Source: Adiantum capillus-veneris (Eukaryota > Streptophyta > Polypodiopsida > Polypodiales > Pteridaceae). Taken from it: 64,000 nucleotides of DNA. The notes beneath the pieces were generated by a model. That model did no database searches, was not told the DNA's origin, and saw only the letters and a program-made list of their open reading frames with translations. The stretch is taken from assembly GCA_014529385.2 (NCBI GenBank), contig CM043963.1, positions 99,937,412 through 100,001,411 of the forward strand. The letters are read 5' to 3'. Positions 45,708-58,900 of the stretch are shown piece by piece. The translations under genes and the position numbers were made by a program. Each line of letters starts with the position of its first letter. Within the stretch, counting starts at the first letter, position 1.

Positions 45708-45727
45708 TTGGCGCCGTTGTCGGGGAG
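45708..45727 (+). promoter_or_regulatory. Primer binding site of the third gypsy-type element
   Basis: TTGGCGCCGTTGTCGGGGAG, the same class as element A's site and the Athila/Tat type. It is followed by a long AT-rich leader. Confidence 0.85.
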
Positions 45728-46550
45728 TGATGACCTACGCTAGTGTAATTATGGCATAAAAGTTGAATGATGTCCTCACTAATTTCACTTGTCTTTATGG
45801 TTTTGTGGATTTTGGACGCATGTGCATGGAGCAATGTGTTCAATTTTCCCTAATTTGTTACCATATCTTTCTAATTGTGTGCATATAGACTCTAATTTCA
45901 CACTAACCCCTTGCTAATTTCACTAATTTTTGTTAGTTTACATACTAATTTTCTACTAATTGCACTAACATTTTGTGCTTATTCTTTGATATTTGCTTAA
46001 TTAGAGGTTTGGATTGCATTCTAACAATGCCGGTTTGTGCTAATCGCTTGACAATTTGTTGATTTTGGAATGCAAGATTAGGGCTTTGGAGCATCCACGA
46101 AATCAGTGTACACATTGTGTAACTGGTGGTTGGATGGTGCCATTGGACTCAAATCTTGTGCAGTATGCTTTGCTGTTATGAATTTGTCAATTGGACTAGC
46201 TTCTGATTTTGCACGTTTGCATGCCGTCATAATGCAAAAATTTTCATTAAATCGAATGTGAAAATTGATTGTTTCATGGCTAAGGTGCAATGTTAATTTG
46301 TCTAATTGCATGCTTGGATGGTCAATTGCAAGTGTGAGTACTAATTTCAAGTGTGTGTGCATTCTAATTGAGTGTGTGTATGGCTAAGTTTAGGCATGTG
46401 TGCACCTAAAAATCAATGTGTGCATAAATTTTTTGTCAATTTGATGGTTTGATGTGATCATGCCCAATTAGACATTTGTGTGTTCAATTTGCAAATTTGA
46501 CATGATTAACCATGTGTGTTTGCACCTAAAAGCTGGTAAAACTGTCAATT
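45728..46550 (+). other. AT-rich leader-like sequence after the primer site
   Basis: Repeated 'ctaatttcactaattt' and 'gtgtgtgc' phrases and no coding frame. It resembles the untranslated leader of the element that starts at 45167. No gag of that element is seen downstream, so the element is truncated or interrupted. Confidence 0.45.
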
Positions 46551-46551
46551 A

Positions 46552-46553
<2 letters not shown>

Positions 46554-46590
<37 letters not shown>

Positions 46591-46592
46591 GC
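46554..46592. repeat. (GT)n(GC)n alternating purine-pyrimidine run
   Basis: About 22 bases of GT followed by about 16 of GC/CA alternation. Such runs favour Z-DNA. Confidence 0.9.
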
Positions 46593-46750
46593 CTAAAAAG
46601 TGCTTCATATGCATGATTAATTCAATTTTTGATTACAAATTTGAAGTGTGTAATGGTTAATTGATGCGTTTTCGAGCTCAAAACAGGGATGTACACACTC
46701 CAAATGCATCAATTTTTAATCTAAAATTACCGGTTTAATTGCCTAGTTTT

Positions 46751-46946
46751 GGATTTTATTGGATAAATTAATTGGCAATTGCATCGATGTTATTATTGTA
46801 ATTTGATTTGGCTGCACTAATTTGATTTGGCTGCACTAATCCCCTATGTGTGAAGAATTTGGATTTTATTGGATAAATTAATTGGCAATTGCATCGATGT
46901 TATTATTGTAATTTGATTTGGCTGCACTAATCCCCTATGTGTGAAG
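46751..46946. repeat. 110-bp tandem duplication
   Basis: 'ggattttattggataaatta' begins at 46751 and again at 46861 with near-identical continuation. A 19-base 'tttgatttggctgcactaa' is itself doubled in the first copy. Confidence 0.85.
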
Positions 46947-47019
46947 AATTTTCACAAAAAATGGGTATTTTTTGGATATTTTTATACATTTTGGGCTATT
47001 TTTTTATTAACTTCTTATT

Positions 47020-47022
<3 letters not shown>

Positions 47023-47098
<76 letters not shown>
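47023..47098. repeat. (CT)n microsatellite
   Basis: About 75 bases of uninterrupted TC. It is followed by GC-richer sequence and a splice-donor-like GGTAAGG at about 47296, which recalls a plant 5' UTR, but no gene follows. Confidence 0.95.
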
Positions 47099-47100
<2 letters not shown>

Positions 47101-47329
47101 CCTCCTTCGTGCGCTCAGCTGCCTTGCCATTTACGACAGATCTGCTCGTCCCCTCACACCCCGCAGGTCTCGCCACACCCCTCTACTCCCTGCTGCCACT
47201 GTGTGCCAGACTCCAGACCCTAGCCTTTTTTCACTCTTGTTGCTTGCAAGCTGTCACCGTCCACGTCGCCATTGTCGTCATCCCAAGTGCGCATGGGTAA
47301 GGTTTGTTTTATTATTTGTATTTTTTTAA

Positions 47330-47870
47330 ATTTTATTTTAAGAATTTGTCTAAAAAAAACAAAAATCAACAAAAAAGCATTAAAAAACTTTTTAAATAAA
47401 ATTTTAAAAAACATACATATAATAAAAAATACAAAAACAATAAAAACCTAGATATTTAAAAAATAAAAAAATAGTTCTAAAAATCACAAAAAACAATTAA
47501 AAAGTCAAAAAATTTCATAATTTAAAAAGGTTTAAAAAATTTAAACGAAAAAAAATTCAACCAAAATTGATTAAAAAACTAATACAAAAACGTCAAAAAT
47601 TCACAAAAAATAAAAAACTTCATAGAAAACTTATCAAAAAATTAAAAACTAGTCACATAAATCACAAAAAAATTTAGAAATTTTATAATGCCCTTAAAAT
47701 ATTTCAAAAAATTACAAAATTCACAAAAAATTTCTTAGAAAGCAAAAGAAATTCAAAAAAATTATAAAAAATCACAAAAATACCAAAAAATAGAAATATT
47801 AAGAACTTTACAAAAAATAATAAAAATAAGAGGACAAGAGTAAAAAAAAAAGAGCAAAAAGCGACAACAA
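47330..47870. other. A-rich low-complexity block
   Basis: More than 500 bases of 'aaaaatnaaaaa' type sequence with no gene. It may belong to the LTR or leader of the copia relic that follows. Confidence 0.6.
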
Positions 47871-48489
47871 AAGAGTCACGGATCGCAAGTAAGAGAGACG
47901 AGACGAGCAGAGAAAGTCACATAGAAAGAAAACGCAAAAAGTTGAGACGAAGCAGACGAGTCATGTAGAAAACACAAGAAGAGTCGAAAAAAATCGAGCT
48001 GTGCAAACAGTTGAATCGAGCCAAGATAGACTAAAATCTCAAAATTTGTCAAAATCGAGCAAAAAACAAAATTGCACGGAACCTTGAGAAATTGAATCGT
48101 CGAAAAGCGTTGAAACCCAACCGACCCACTAAGAAACTGAATTTTAAATAAAATTGAAATTCAGCCATTAGGGCATTCTTGACGTGCCAAAATTGCGATT
48201 CGGGGCTGAGAATAGCGAATTTTGGGTGAAAATTGGCAAGTCCAAGTTGCAAAACTCGTGAGGTTTTCAAATTTGGGTCTAGAAATAGGGGATTCATCAA
48301 CAGTTGATTGGTAACCATTTCGGCCAAGAACATCACTGTTCTAGCCCAGTTTTGGACCACAGTTCAGTCAAAGAACACCGGAAGCTAGTAGTTATCATGT
48401 CATCCACAAATCGACAAGTGCAAGTAGTTGCATTGCAAATTGGGTCGAGAATTAGATGACCAGGGACACTAGTCACATATGATTTCTGA

Positions 48490-49850
48490 TTAGGCTATCA
48501 GAGCCCATATTTTCATCATTTCAACGATTGCAGTCCAGTCTGACACATTCGAGATAGAGTTAGCTAACTCTTTTGAGATTGCAGAGCAGTTGACTGCCAA
48601 GATAGCTTTGGCACAAGCAGTCTTGTCAATCGGAGCAGAATAAATTCTTCTTAGCAATATTGAAATTTGCTAGGAGATAATTTTTACAAAATAAGCCAGC
48701 ATGGACTCAAATCGAGTGGAGAGTTTAATCACATCAAAGCTTGCCAGTAGCAGCAACAATAAAAGCACAAGTGCAACAAATAAGATTTTATTGCTTTATG
48801 GCTACACTGGAGACAAGGTTTTATATGCAGATTCCTAAGGCCATAGGTACCTAATGAGCAGTAAATGCAACATAGGAGCCAATATCCTATTGGTCAGAGT
48901 AAAGGCAGATCTAGAGAACTTTAAAATGTTTACAGATTTTAGTGGAGCCAGGTATTGCAAGCTCAAAGATGAAGTGCAAAAAATTGACCCAAGTGTTTAG
49001 ACCGACATCTACACACGTTAGCAAACCATAGTTCATGCGTATGAAATCAGGGTCATTGTACATGGATTATAGTGGTTAGATCTACAGTTGAGACACAGAA
49101 TTATGAGATCCAATAGATCAACCATTAGAAGAAAGCCTAGTTGGATAACCGAGTCAAAGACTATACAAAGGTCAAGATGAAGCAATCTACAACTTGATGC
49201 TCAGTGTTTTGAAAGAGGATGTCGACAACTTAGCAAGTACAAAAGCAGAAACTTCTCAGCAAGAGCTAGGGATGGAAGAACCGATTGACATACAACCAAT
49301 CATGGTGTATTGCTCAAATTGTGGAAGAAAAGGTGGAAATTTTTTGGGAATTGTCCAAGAAACTCGGACAACAGGGACACAACACTTGCGAATCAAAACA
49401 CATAGCAAATTGGAAATGTAGATCCCAATGTAAGTGCATCTAGCTCGTCATTTTTGGTGCAATTAGATGTTGATGCGTTACCATTAGAAGCACCAATTGA
49501 GTACAGTGTGGTAGACACTCCTACTTCTACAAGCTCACCTAGGCATGCATAGACTTTGTCTCATGATTGGCAACTGGATAGTAGTGCTTTATGCCATGTT
49601 ACTCCTTGTAGGGAGTGGTTTAGCACGTTTTTGCTCTGAGACTAGATGGTGTTCATGCTGTGGGTGGCATTCATTTTCATTTTTCCAGTGGGAGTATGCT
49701 TGTGCTCCATGATGTTCAATATTTGCCTAATTCTCAGAGGAGTTTGATCTCCATCTCACATCTTAGAGATCATGGGTGTCATGTTCAGTTGGCTGATGAG
49801 TCTTACTTGATGAGGCAAGGTTTGCTTGTGATAGTGTGAGGCTATCATGG
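48490..49850 (+). pseudogene. Decayed Ty1/copia gag-protease relic
   Basis: A degenerate primer site, GGCTATCAGAGCC at about 48492, replaces TGGTATCAGAGCC. Gag is broken in all frames, but a CX2CX4HX4C zinc knuckle (C-S-N-C-G-R-K-G, about 49311) can be recognised across a frameshift. The copia protease follows at about 49565: D-W-Q-L-D-S-S-A-L-C-H-V-T, with D-S-S in place of D-S-G. After another shift comes L-V-L-H-D-V-Q-Y-L-P...L-I-S-I-S-H-L, the usual copia PR end. No integrase or RT is seen downstream, so it is deleted or non-autonomous. Confidence 0.65.
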
Positions 49851-50174
49851 TGCTCGTTCAACTTTTCTCTACGCTTTTGGTGTCATAGCTACCATAGTCT
49901 CTATGAGTCCGCTGCCATGCGGTCATTTATAGTCTAGGTGAGGACACTTTGCTGATGAGCAACGTGACAGAATGCTTATTGTGCATGCAGGGTCTGATTA
50001 CATACTTGTAGAGCAAGAAAACTCTTTAAGAGCACAACTAGAGGAATCACCAATGGTGGTGACGGATTTTGATGCTTTGCTAGTCGAGAGAAGAGCAGTG
50101 AGTCACATGTGCAAGAAAGTACTGTATTAGTGACTTTGCATACATGTACTTTTGCAGATGAGCTCTAGAGTGCT

Positions 50175-50747
50175 ATGCACGACATTCCTATAGTTATAGA
50201 GTTAGAGCATCCATGCTCTAGTGAGACACAACAGATTGATCCTCTTAGGACAGAGATGCCTCCTACCATGGAGATGAGAGATATGGAGTTATTTGACATG
50301 CTCATGCTAGAGGCTGACATGGCGATGCCAGAACATGAGGATATAGTCCCTATGGATGATGAGGGAGTGAGTACTACCCTGGAGTCACGATTGATGTGTG
50401 CGTATGCTACTAGTTCTGGTGGTGATACAGTGAGGGTTGAGATATCTATTGTGGATAGGTTGGTAGAGGTCACTACACATGGCATTGATGCGATTGGCAT
50501 GGATATGCTGGCAGAGAGTACATATTTTTCATCAGCCTTTAGGACTCTCATGTACGACCTCTTAGTGTTGAGACCCAAGATAGCAAATGTAGTGGGAGCG
50601 TTTGGAATCGGGGTTGTCAATCGTGCAATGACTGACACTAGCATGGTGTATCATGCTAGTACCATGGAGTGGTGCAGGTCATTACAGGATACCTATAGGA
50701 TATGCATGTTGATTCTAGTAGGGATATATGCTTTTGCACACCGCTAG
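50175..50747 (+). CDS. Unassigned 190-codon ORF in copia relic context
   Basis: An open frame of 190 codons, rich in Met, Asp and Glu in its first half. No motif or family recognised. The frame on the opposite strand is open over 159 codons too, so base composition may explain both. It follows the copia relic, where integrase would be expected, but does not resemble it. Kept at low confidence because its length is notable among decayed neighbours. Confidence 0.2.
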   Translation: MHDIPIVIELEHPCSSETQQIDPLRTEMPPTMEMRDMELFDMLMLEADMAMPEHEDIVPMDDEGVSTTLESRLMCAYATSSGGDTVRVEISIVDRLVEVTTHGIDAIGMDMLAESTYFSSAFRTLMYDLLVLRPKIANVVGAFGIGVVNRAMTDTSMVYHASTMEWCRSLQDTYRICMLILVGIYAFAHR

Positions 50748-51945
50748 AGCCTACACGGCGGCATGCATTGGCTTTGAGAAATCTAGTGGACATAGGCTGA
50801 GACGAGTTTCCTCCCTTGCCACTTGTACACACCTTATTCTTTACTAGATAGAAGAATAAGGGGCTCTCTCACACGCATTATGTTGAGCTGCTTCACCCAC
50901 ATCCCGTGTTCTCTATTTGTCCTTCTCGTTCTCTGCACACGCACCGCATTTGTGCACTCACAAATACAACAAAAGGGGTTATTGATTTTTGTTTTTTCTC
51001 ACATTTTTATAAAGCGGGAGGGTATCATAAATTAAAATTGAAAAAAAATCATAAATTGAATAAAAAGTATTTATTTTATTCATCCAAAATTCATAGAAAA
51101 GGAGTTTTCAAAATAATCCTCGAACGCACGTGATATACATAACCTATACATAGTGACCCTCTGAGCATGAAACTTCACCTTGTTTCTTAAAAATTGTATC
51201 ATGATAGAGTGTTTGTAGAACCCTTTGTAAATTCTATTTCATTAGGGAAACCACTTACAATTTCTTGCCACTTTTTCCCGTTAGTGCTTGCTCTTGGTAA
51301 AATCTCAAATTTATTTATTTTTCTCTTATAGATTTATTAAACCTAAAGTTGGCAAGCAAAAATATCTTGTAATATGAATCCAGTTCACTAGCATACAATG
51401 CTTATTATGAAAATAGGAATTAAATAATGATTTGGTATTTTTAATCCATCTCCAATATTTTTTTGGTGAGAAAATAAGGGCTAATTTTCTATAAAGTCAT
51501 AAAAATATATTATCAAATAAATTGAAAAAGTCCCAAGGAATATATATAATTTACTATATTGATATTTTCAGCTATGACATGAGCATGCAAGAATAAAGAT
51601 AGCTCATCAAGAATGACTAAGACACATGTTAATAATGCTAAAGGAGTTTTGTGGAATATTCAAAAGCGCAAAAATAATTTACTAGGAGTTTTGACAAGTT
51701 ATTATGGTACAAGAATGTCCCAAAAAAGGCACAACAATGTGACTTAATCTTTGTAGAAGTGGTGCTATGGTAATCTTGAGATTAAATTAAAGCCAACAAA
51801 CACAAAATGGAAATTTCATTTGAGTTTCAAAGGGTTTTCTTGGGATCAAAATGCTTTAAAATATCCCGAAAACCAGTATTTTTGCTCTCTAGCCCCATTC
51901 AAAAGCGGAGGAATAGGGGCTAGTGAGTGGATATGGGTGGTGCTA
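50748..51945. other. AT-rich spacer, no gene seen
   Basis: A purine-rich GCGGGAGGG at about 51014 could be an old polypurine tract for the copia relic, but no LTR start can be confirmed after it. Otherwise nothing is recognised. Confidence 0.4.
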
Positions 51946-51949
51946 AGCA

Positions 51950-52161
51950 TGGCTATCCATTAATGGATAGTAAATGCCATACATTATGCTAATCAACTTT
52001 GTAAGTGGGAGAAGAAGGAACTCGAGAAGGAAAAACGTTGAACTATAATGGCTATCCATTTACTATCCATTAATGGATAGTAAATGCCATACATTATGCT
52101 AATCAACTTTGTAAGTGGGAGAAGAAGGAACTCAAGAAGGAAAAATGTTGAACTATAATGG
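51950..52161. repeat. 110-bp tandem duplication with internal palindrome
   Basis: 'taatggatagtaaatgccat' begins at 51961 and 52071. The copies are nearly identical over about 100 bases. Each holds the 16-bp palindrome CTATCCATTAATGGATAG, shared at the junction, which may have promoted slippage. Confidence 0.85.
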
Positions 52162-53637
52162 GAAAAATGGACACTTGCTCCACTTTCCCCCTTCCTTACC
52201 ACCTCACCCTCAGTCTCTGCCATAGGATTTCATCTCTCAGGTTAGGGGAGTGTGTGGATTGAGTAGCCGTCACCTAGTCTTTTAGATCATGTTAACACTA
52301 GTTCTGTAATCGGACACTCAAATGTCCTAAGACACTAAAGTGTCCTATTTTTCTAGCAACTTGTCATAATTATTTGGTGAATCTAGAAAAACAATCCATA
52401 GGTCACGTTCATATCTTAGGTCAGCTATAAGGTGAAGAACATAGGAAAATTTTACTTTTGCCAAAATTAATACCAAATGAAGATTATATGATAAGTTTGA
52501 AGATGAAAAATCATAGAAATTTAGTGCAGTTTTAACAAAATTTTCATAAATTGAATATAACTTCTCATCAAAATAAGATTTTGCATAGATTTCTAGGTGT
52601 ATGGATAGTAAAATACTTATTATAGCAAGAAATTGATCTTCATAACCTAGTTATGGGGCTAGATTTTTGTTATAATCAAAAGACCAAAATCTTGAAAATG
52701 TTGACAAAGAGGAAAATTTTGGTCTTTCAAGGCCTCTTTCATTAACATGATGAGGTTATGGGACAAAACCTAAGGTGTATAATGTATCTATAGGTCAACA
52801 CCCATCAACTAAGCATTTTTCAAGGGTTCAAACTCATAGGCATCTTGTAATTTAACCTCATTTAGAAACAAACATTAGTGCGTAATTTCTTGCAAAAAAA
52901 AACATTGCTATGAAAAACTAATGAAAGTTTGTATATAAATCTCCCAATTGTGTCCATATGAGGCATTTGTATACAAATAAGTGAGATGAACGGAAAAATC
53001 TAAAAGTGGACTTTATTTTAAGGCTTATCCTTGAAAAATAAAAAATCATAATTTCAACATACGTAGTTTTTTGCATATGCCATAAATCACCATATGTGGC
53101 TTGCATAACGATTAAAAGTTATCACCTTATGTAATAGAGTCATAGATCTAGTATATATGCATCATAAGAAATTGTAAATTTAGATGAACTAAATGTTTTT
53201 TATGATCGTTAATTGAATTTGTGAACGTTGCATATTTGACCCACAGGACTTTCTATATTTAATTCTAGTCACAAAGGATTTTTTTTTCACATTCCAATTG
53301 CAAAAATATCAAACACATATATAAGTAGTTACCATGGATTATTGCATGCACCCTGGTCAGTTTTTTCTTAGGCTAGAGTACGAGTTTTAATGAAACATTG
53401 ATTGCTGTTTTGCGTAGGTTCTTTTCATGAGTGTAGTTACTATTGAGGTTATGATCCAAAGTGAGGGATTATAATTTCTATGATTAATTTAATAAGTTTT
53501 TATAATTTTGCAAAACCATTTCTTGAGATGTGTTCTAGATTTCATGTACCATTCTATTTAAATTTGCAAAAAAAAGACATTAAATTGTCCTTTTGGGTAC
53601 CAAACTAGTGTTAAGACTTATACAAAATCTATTCTAC

Positions 53638-53640
<3 letters not shown>
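52162..53640. other. AT-rich spacer, no gene seen
   Basis: Only short open frames and no element signature on either strand. Confidence 0.45.

Positions 53641-53712
<72 letters not shown>
53641..53712. repeat. (GT)n(GA)n compound microsatellite
   Basis: About 50 bases of GT followed by about 20 of GA. Confidence 0.95.
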
Positions 53713-54025
53713 AGATTGTCTACCATACCTTTGTTACAATGTAAACATGATGATTAGTAATACCATAAGGATTACAATAGACATTATTAAGGATGTGATT
53801 ATCTAATTATGATTCTCTTGCATGCTCTTTGAGGTACTTAAGGCTCATGTAGACAGTATTCCTCTAGGGAAAAAGATTTTTTTTTTGTCTATGCTATTTA
53901 CATGACTAAGGAGCTAAATACCATTTGGTTTGTGAATATCTTAGCCTTCACAATCTGTCTTGACCCAAAGAATAGATCAAATCAAGTTGTGCATATACTT
54001 CTACTCCCTGCAAACTGATGGTGGT

Positions 54026-54099
54026 TTTTTTTTTGTTGTTCGGGTTTTTGTTTTTTTGTTTTTTTTGTTTTTTTTTTGGGGGGGTGGGGGGTGGGGGGG
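54026..54099. repeat. T-rich tract ending in a G-run cluster
   Basis: Poly-T with scattered G is followed by three G-runs of six or seven bases separated by single Ts (54078-54099). This is a strong candidate for G-quadruplex DNA on the plus strand. Confidence 0.85.
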
Positions 54100-54274
54100 C
54101 AAGGCTCTAGCAACTTTGATCCTCAAAAAGTCTCCTCTTATACTTTCTTAGTACTAATGAGGTGAAGGAGGCGTGCCTTGCTGATGTTGTTGCATGCTAC
54201 AGAGTGGTCAAACCAAAAAAAAAAAAGCTTACTTTTGATTCAAATGTATAATGAGGACATTGGTATTACAACAT

Positions 54275-54455
54275 TATCAAACCTTATCTTCTCTCAAGGA
54301 GAGATTGACCCTATGAAACCTATTAAAATTGAAGCCTTCTAATCAATAAAGCTTAAATAGAGCTTAATCAAACCTTCTCTTCTTTCTCAAGGAGAGATTG
54401 ACCCTAGGAAACCTGTTAAAATTGAACCATGCTAATTAATAGAGCTTAAATAAAT
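54275..54455. repeat. About 90-bp tandem duplication
   Basis: 'tctcaaggagagattgaccct' with 'gaaacct-ttaaaattgaa' occurs from about 54278 and again from about 54368, with a few substitutions. Confidence 0.8.
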
Positions 54456-55923
54456 ATAGTCCAAATCTTAAATAAACTTAATTTTTGCAACTAAAAGGCA
54501 TTAATGTCATTAACTAGTTATGCTTACAAAAAATAAAGAGAACGTGTGAATTCTATTAAAAGTTCATTCAAATAAACAAAAGCATGATCCTATTTATAGG
54601 GTGCTACCATTTGGCAAGCCTTGAAAAATGAGTTGGAGATATCTTCTAGCTGAGATCCTAGGAATACACGAATAGCTTGACTTTATTTTTATCCCATGTT
54701 CATATACTAACTATGCATGCTCCATTATCAATTTCTATTTATTTCTCAACATCATGTAGGGCATTCATTGAGCATTTTTAATTCTAGATTATAGTTATCA
54801 CAACTCTCTCCTTTAGTACTTACCACACACTTTTTAAAGAATTGATTAGGTCAAAGAGAGTGTTACTAATGTGACTAGAAACCAAAGAATTTATAAAATT
54901 TATCATTAGTAAAATGGCCACAGTCATTTGGAGGCCAACCCAGCAACTACCTATATACCTGCACAACAATCGTGACATGTTTGCCGCTAGCTAAAGTCAT
55001 AAACATCCAAGAATTCTTTGTCACTAAATCCATAGACATAAAGTTGTTTGACATAAGGAAGACTACAGTTACAATCTTCTACAGAGACTACAACTACAAT
55101 CTTCTACAGAGACACACAAATAATCTTTGGTGAGTTAGCTTCTCCACTTGACCAATCTACCATCCCTCTTTTGTGGTCGTACTGCACTTGCAGTAGGTTG
55201 AGTCCAAAATCTTTCTGCAACTATACCTTCTTGAGAACCATCATCCAAAACAAAGCCTGACTTTCGCAATAAACTTACCTATTCTGAAGATAATAATGTT
55301 CCCATTGAGATGGGCCACACTCCAGGTGCAGGGCCTCGTGGAAGAATAACAAATCCATGCACATTTCAAGCATGTTGCACATTGTTATTGCAAAACCAAA
55401 CCACTCGATCATGTGTGTCACCTAGGTATTTTCTTCTTTCCTTGAAGCAAGGTGCAGCAGGAACAAGCTAGTCGTGATCATGACTACGTATGAGAAGTAG
55501 TTAGGTATACCATTACGTATGGGTTGTAGTTAGTTAGGTATACCATTATATAAGGACATGCGACAAACGAATCTCCTCGTGCTCAATTTCACAAAAAAAC
55601 ACCATGTTAACCATCTTCATCACTCTACAACACTCTTTTAGATAAAATGGGAATTTGTTTTCAACATCTTTGTGACTGATTTCAATGCCTATGGATTCCT
55701 ATTTCCCATTTGATTTGGAAAAATTTCAATTATTTTGGGACTTGTCTTGAGGACTTGTTTTACATTAGACAAAGAGATAGATTCTCAAGAAAATGGTGGT
55801 GTTGAGAAACACCTTTTTTTGTCCCATCCAAAATTTTATTTTCATGTTGGTGTTAACTGATACTTTATAAAACATACAATATAGACACGGATAGCAAGAA
55901 AAACAATATATGAAAATGAAATG
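54456..55923. other. Spacer, no gene seen
   Basis: No coding frame. Two short direct repeats occur: 'acaatcttctacagagac' near 55070-55110, and 'gttaggtataccatta' near 55500 and 55540. It is the 3' side of the DUF7869-like gene. Confidence 0.4.
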
Positions 55924-58900
55924 CTATTTAGTTTCTCCTATTAAGCTAGCTTGTGCTTTCTCCACAACACTGGATGGGATTTTAATTGCTTCTGCAAGTC
56001 TTCCACCCCTTGGAGTCCATGACCACACAACTACATCAACACACTCCCAACACTTTGGGTCAACAAGATTGCAACACCAATTATTTTTCCAGCAATCCTC
56101 ATATTGTTCTTGGATTGTGGGGTTTTTTTTCCCATGTTTTGGTGCCCAGTATTGAATGAAAACTTTCTTGTAGTTAGGAGATGAGCTGTCTACATCAACA
56201 TCTGACTCTGCAACTCCTAGCCATATTGGATATTCTAGATCTGCGGGTCTCAATAGAACAAAATCCCCTTTTCTTACATCAATTTGAGGCCTAAAAGCTT
56301 CCTATGGCCTTGCACTTTGAGGACCAACATAGTGATCATTTAATCCTTCATATACTTAAAAATCATCTGTGTTTCCTCTATCTGTTGCATTTGATGACTC
56401 CTTGTAGTCTTTGGCCAAAATGATGTATATTCACCAATTTGTTTATTGGTTGGTTGTTCAAGCTCACTAATTATTTTTTGCCAATAAATAATAACTGGCT
56501 CCATGTATTTTGTAGAATCGTGCTCCTTTCCCTTTAGTAGAGTCCATCTTTTCCAGAATTCAAGATATGTCTTAATCCCTTGAATAAAAAGCGGGCTATC
56601 CTCACATAGTCTGCTATAGGAACCACATCTGGACAGCCTACTGGAAATTTTGGTTTCCATTGATCATGTTTTTTCCACAACTCAATTCCTGACTCCCTCG
56701 GCATCCAATCAGGTGATTTGGGGTGAATTTTTTACTACATTACTGGGGTTTCACCTTGCATAAAGAAACAAAATTGAAGTGGATTAGAGTGTCCAACAAT
56801 AGCATCTTGTCCATCACACATGTACCCTTTAACAAAGGATTTGTAGTCAGGAACGAGATCATCAAAAATGGTGTTGGAGCTAAACTTTCACATTTTTGAA
56901 AATGTTCCATCAAATGTGGAAAAGTGTAGGTCATTCATGTTCGTAATCTCTCTAAGAACCTGCTAAACATTGCATCTATGTCCTCACGTGTATGACTCAC
57001 CATTAAGAATCCCAAATGCACGGTTTTGAAAACACCTTTTGCTATGAGCAAGGATAAGTATGCAAATAAATATTGATTCTTATTCTCTCCTACACAATTA
57101 TCTAGCTGTAGCAAAAGATTCTCAGGTAATTTTTGAAAAAGGGGGGTGGACATGGTGTCCACAACACATTGAGAGGAGGCTGATCGCAAGTTAGAAATCT
57201 CTGCATTACATCCTTCAATAGCCAACAGTGGTGTTACTCCTGTTGATGCATTCCTTTCACGGTCTTTCATCATTCTGTTTTGGTGGTCTAGAGCTGTCCT
57301 TGAATTCAATGCATTGAACAATGTTACATTTCTGCATGGCATACCATCATGGCATAAATCTCCTAGCCCATGGTTTTTTGTTCTTTCCAAATTCTGTAAG
57401 CATAATGCAAGGGAACCAATTGTAGCATTCGGATATGAAGGCCATAGACCATTCAACAAGAAATGACCATACATCCCATGCCCATGCCCATGTGTTATCA
57501 TACCTGTTAATGATACTTGCAACTGATATGCATTCGCATAGTCTTTTGAGCTCACTCGCAATCTAGGTATTGCTGTCTTTTTTTGGTCCATTTTATCATG
57601 TATAATGCATAAGTACTTATCCTTTTGCATTTGCGAGAACTTATTCTAGGTGTAGTACACATTTCTACAGCTTTGTTGTTGCATCATGTGAATTTTACGT
57701 TCATCCTTCAAACGTGAAATTAGCTCATCATCCTTTGTTGACTCTAGTTGAGACTTTATCCGACTACACACAACACATTTCGAGAACTTGCTTGTTTTTT
57801 ACAAGGTCACATTAGCAAACTCTATATTCCAAACCCTATTGAATGTAGTGCTAGACATTGGCTTGAGACTCATACTCTCGAGTGTTTTATTGACATCATG
57901 TAAGATGTCTATTTGCTTGTACGTGTTTGGTATTGCAAGCAAGGTTTCTCTGGTACCATCTTCCATAGTTCTACTATGATGTGGCATTTTATCTGAGTTT
58001 TCATCTACAAAAGCAATGCCCTTCCCATTTCTGTATGTTCTCTTCCTTTTCTTATGACACCATCATTACCATGCACTGAGCGTCAAACCCCATTTTCAAA
58101 TTGTTCACGGTAACGATAAAATGAAGTTTTTGGAATGCCATGAATTTCATACCAAGCTCTACTACAGACCTCATTGCCATTAAAAGAAACTACATAGCAA
58201 GTCTTTGCAGTTGTTTTGTTCTCATGCCAAGCAGTCAACATTGTATCATACATATAGTTGGTTCTATTTTGCAAACTTTGTCTCCAAAATTCATTGCGCA
58301 TAGCCATGACCTTATCTCTATTGGCATATTGACAACACCTCATAAAACAACAATATATGGTTAAACAAGCTAGACAGATGATAGGGATGCTTGATTGGAT
58401 CTCTTAGAAGATTTCACAAACATTTTTGGCTCCTATTCATAAAGCAATATTTTTGTTTTTTTGAAATATGCTCTACCAAACAAGATGATTCAATGCATGT
58501 ATCTTGTAATGTGTCACTAGCATGTAAATCCTCATATTGTAACAACACGTTTCTATCCATAGTTGTCACTCTCTTGATAGGCCAACAAACCAGATTGATG
58601 TTGCATACATCAAATTGTGCAGAAATAGTAGCCTCACAAGCATAGGATTTTTCAATGCCAATACCGATGTTATCTTCACCTAGCTCACCAAAGTTCACGG
58701 AATAATATGACACACATACATGACAACCCCTTCGGCTACTACATGTGTTTTTCTTTCATCCCAAAGTTGAACCCTCTTATCCTTCCATACCTCCCTATCG
58801 CTCATTCCATCAGATTGTGCCTCGAATGCTCCTATTCCTTTGTGAGTCTCAGACATAGAAACCCCTTCATAGTGTATCTCATTCATATGTTGTAGCAACC

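Noticed and set aside
46937-47329. Open frame with a Ser-Leu repeat
   Set aside because: Created by the (CT)n microsatellite. No domain before or after it.
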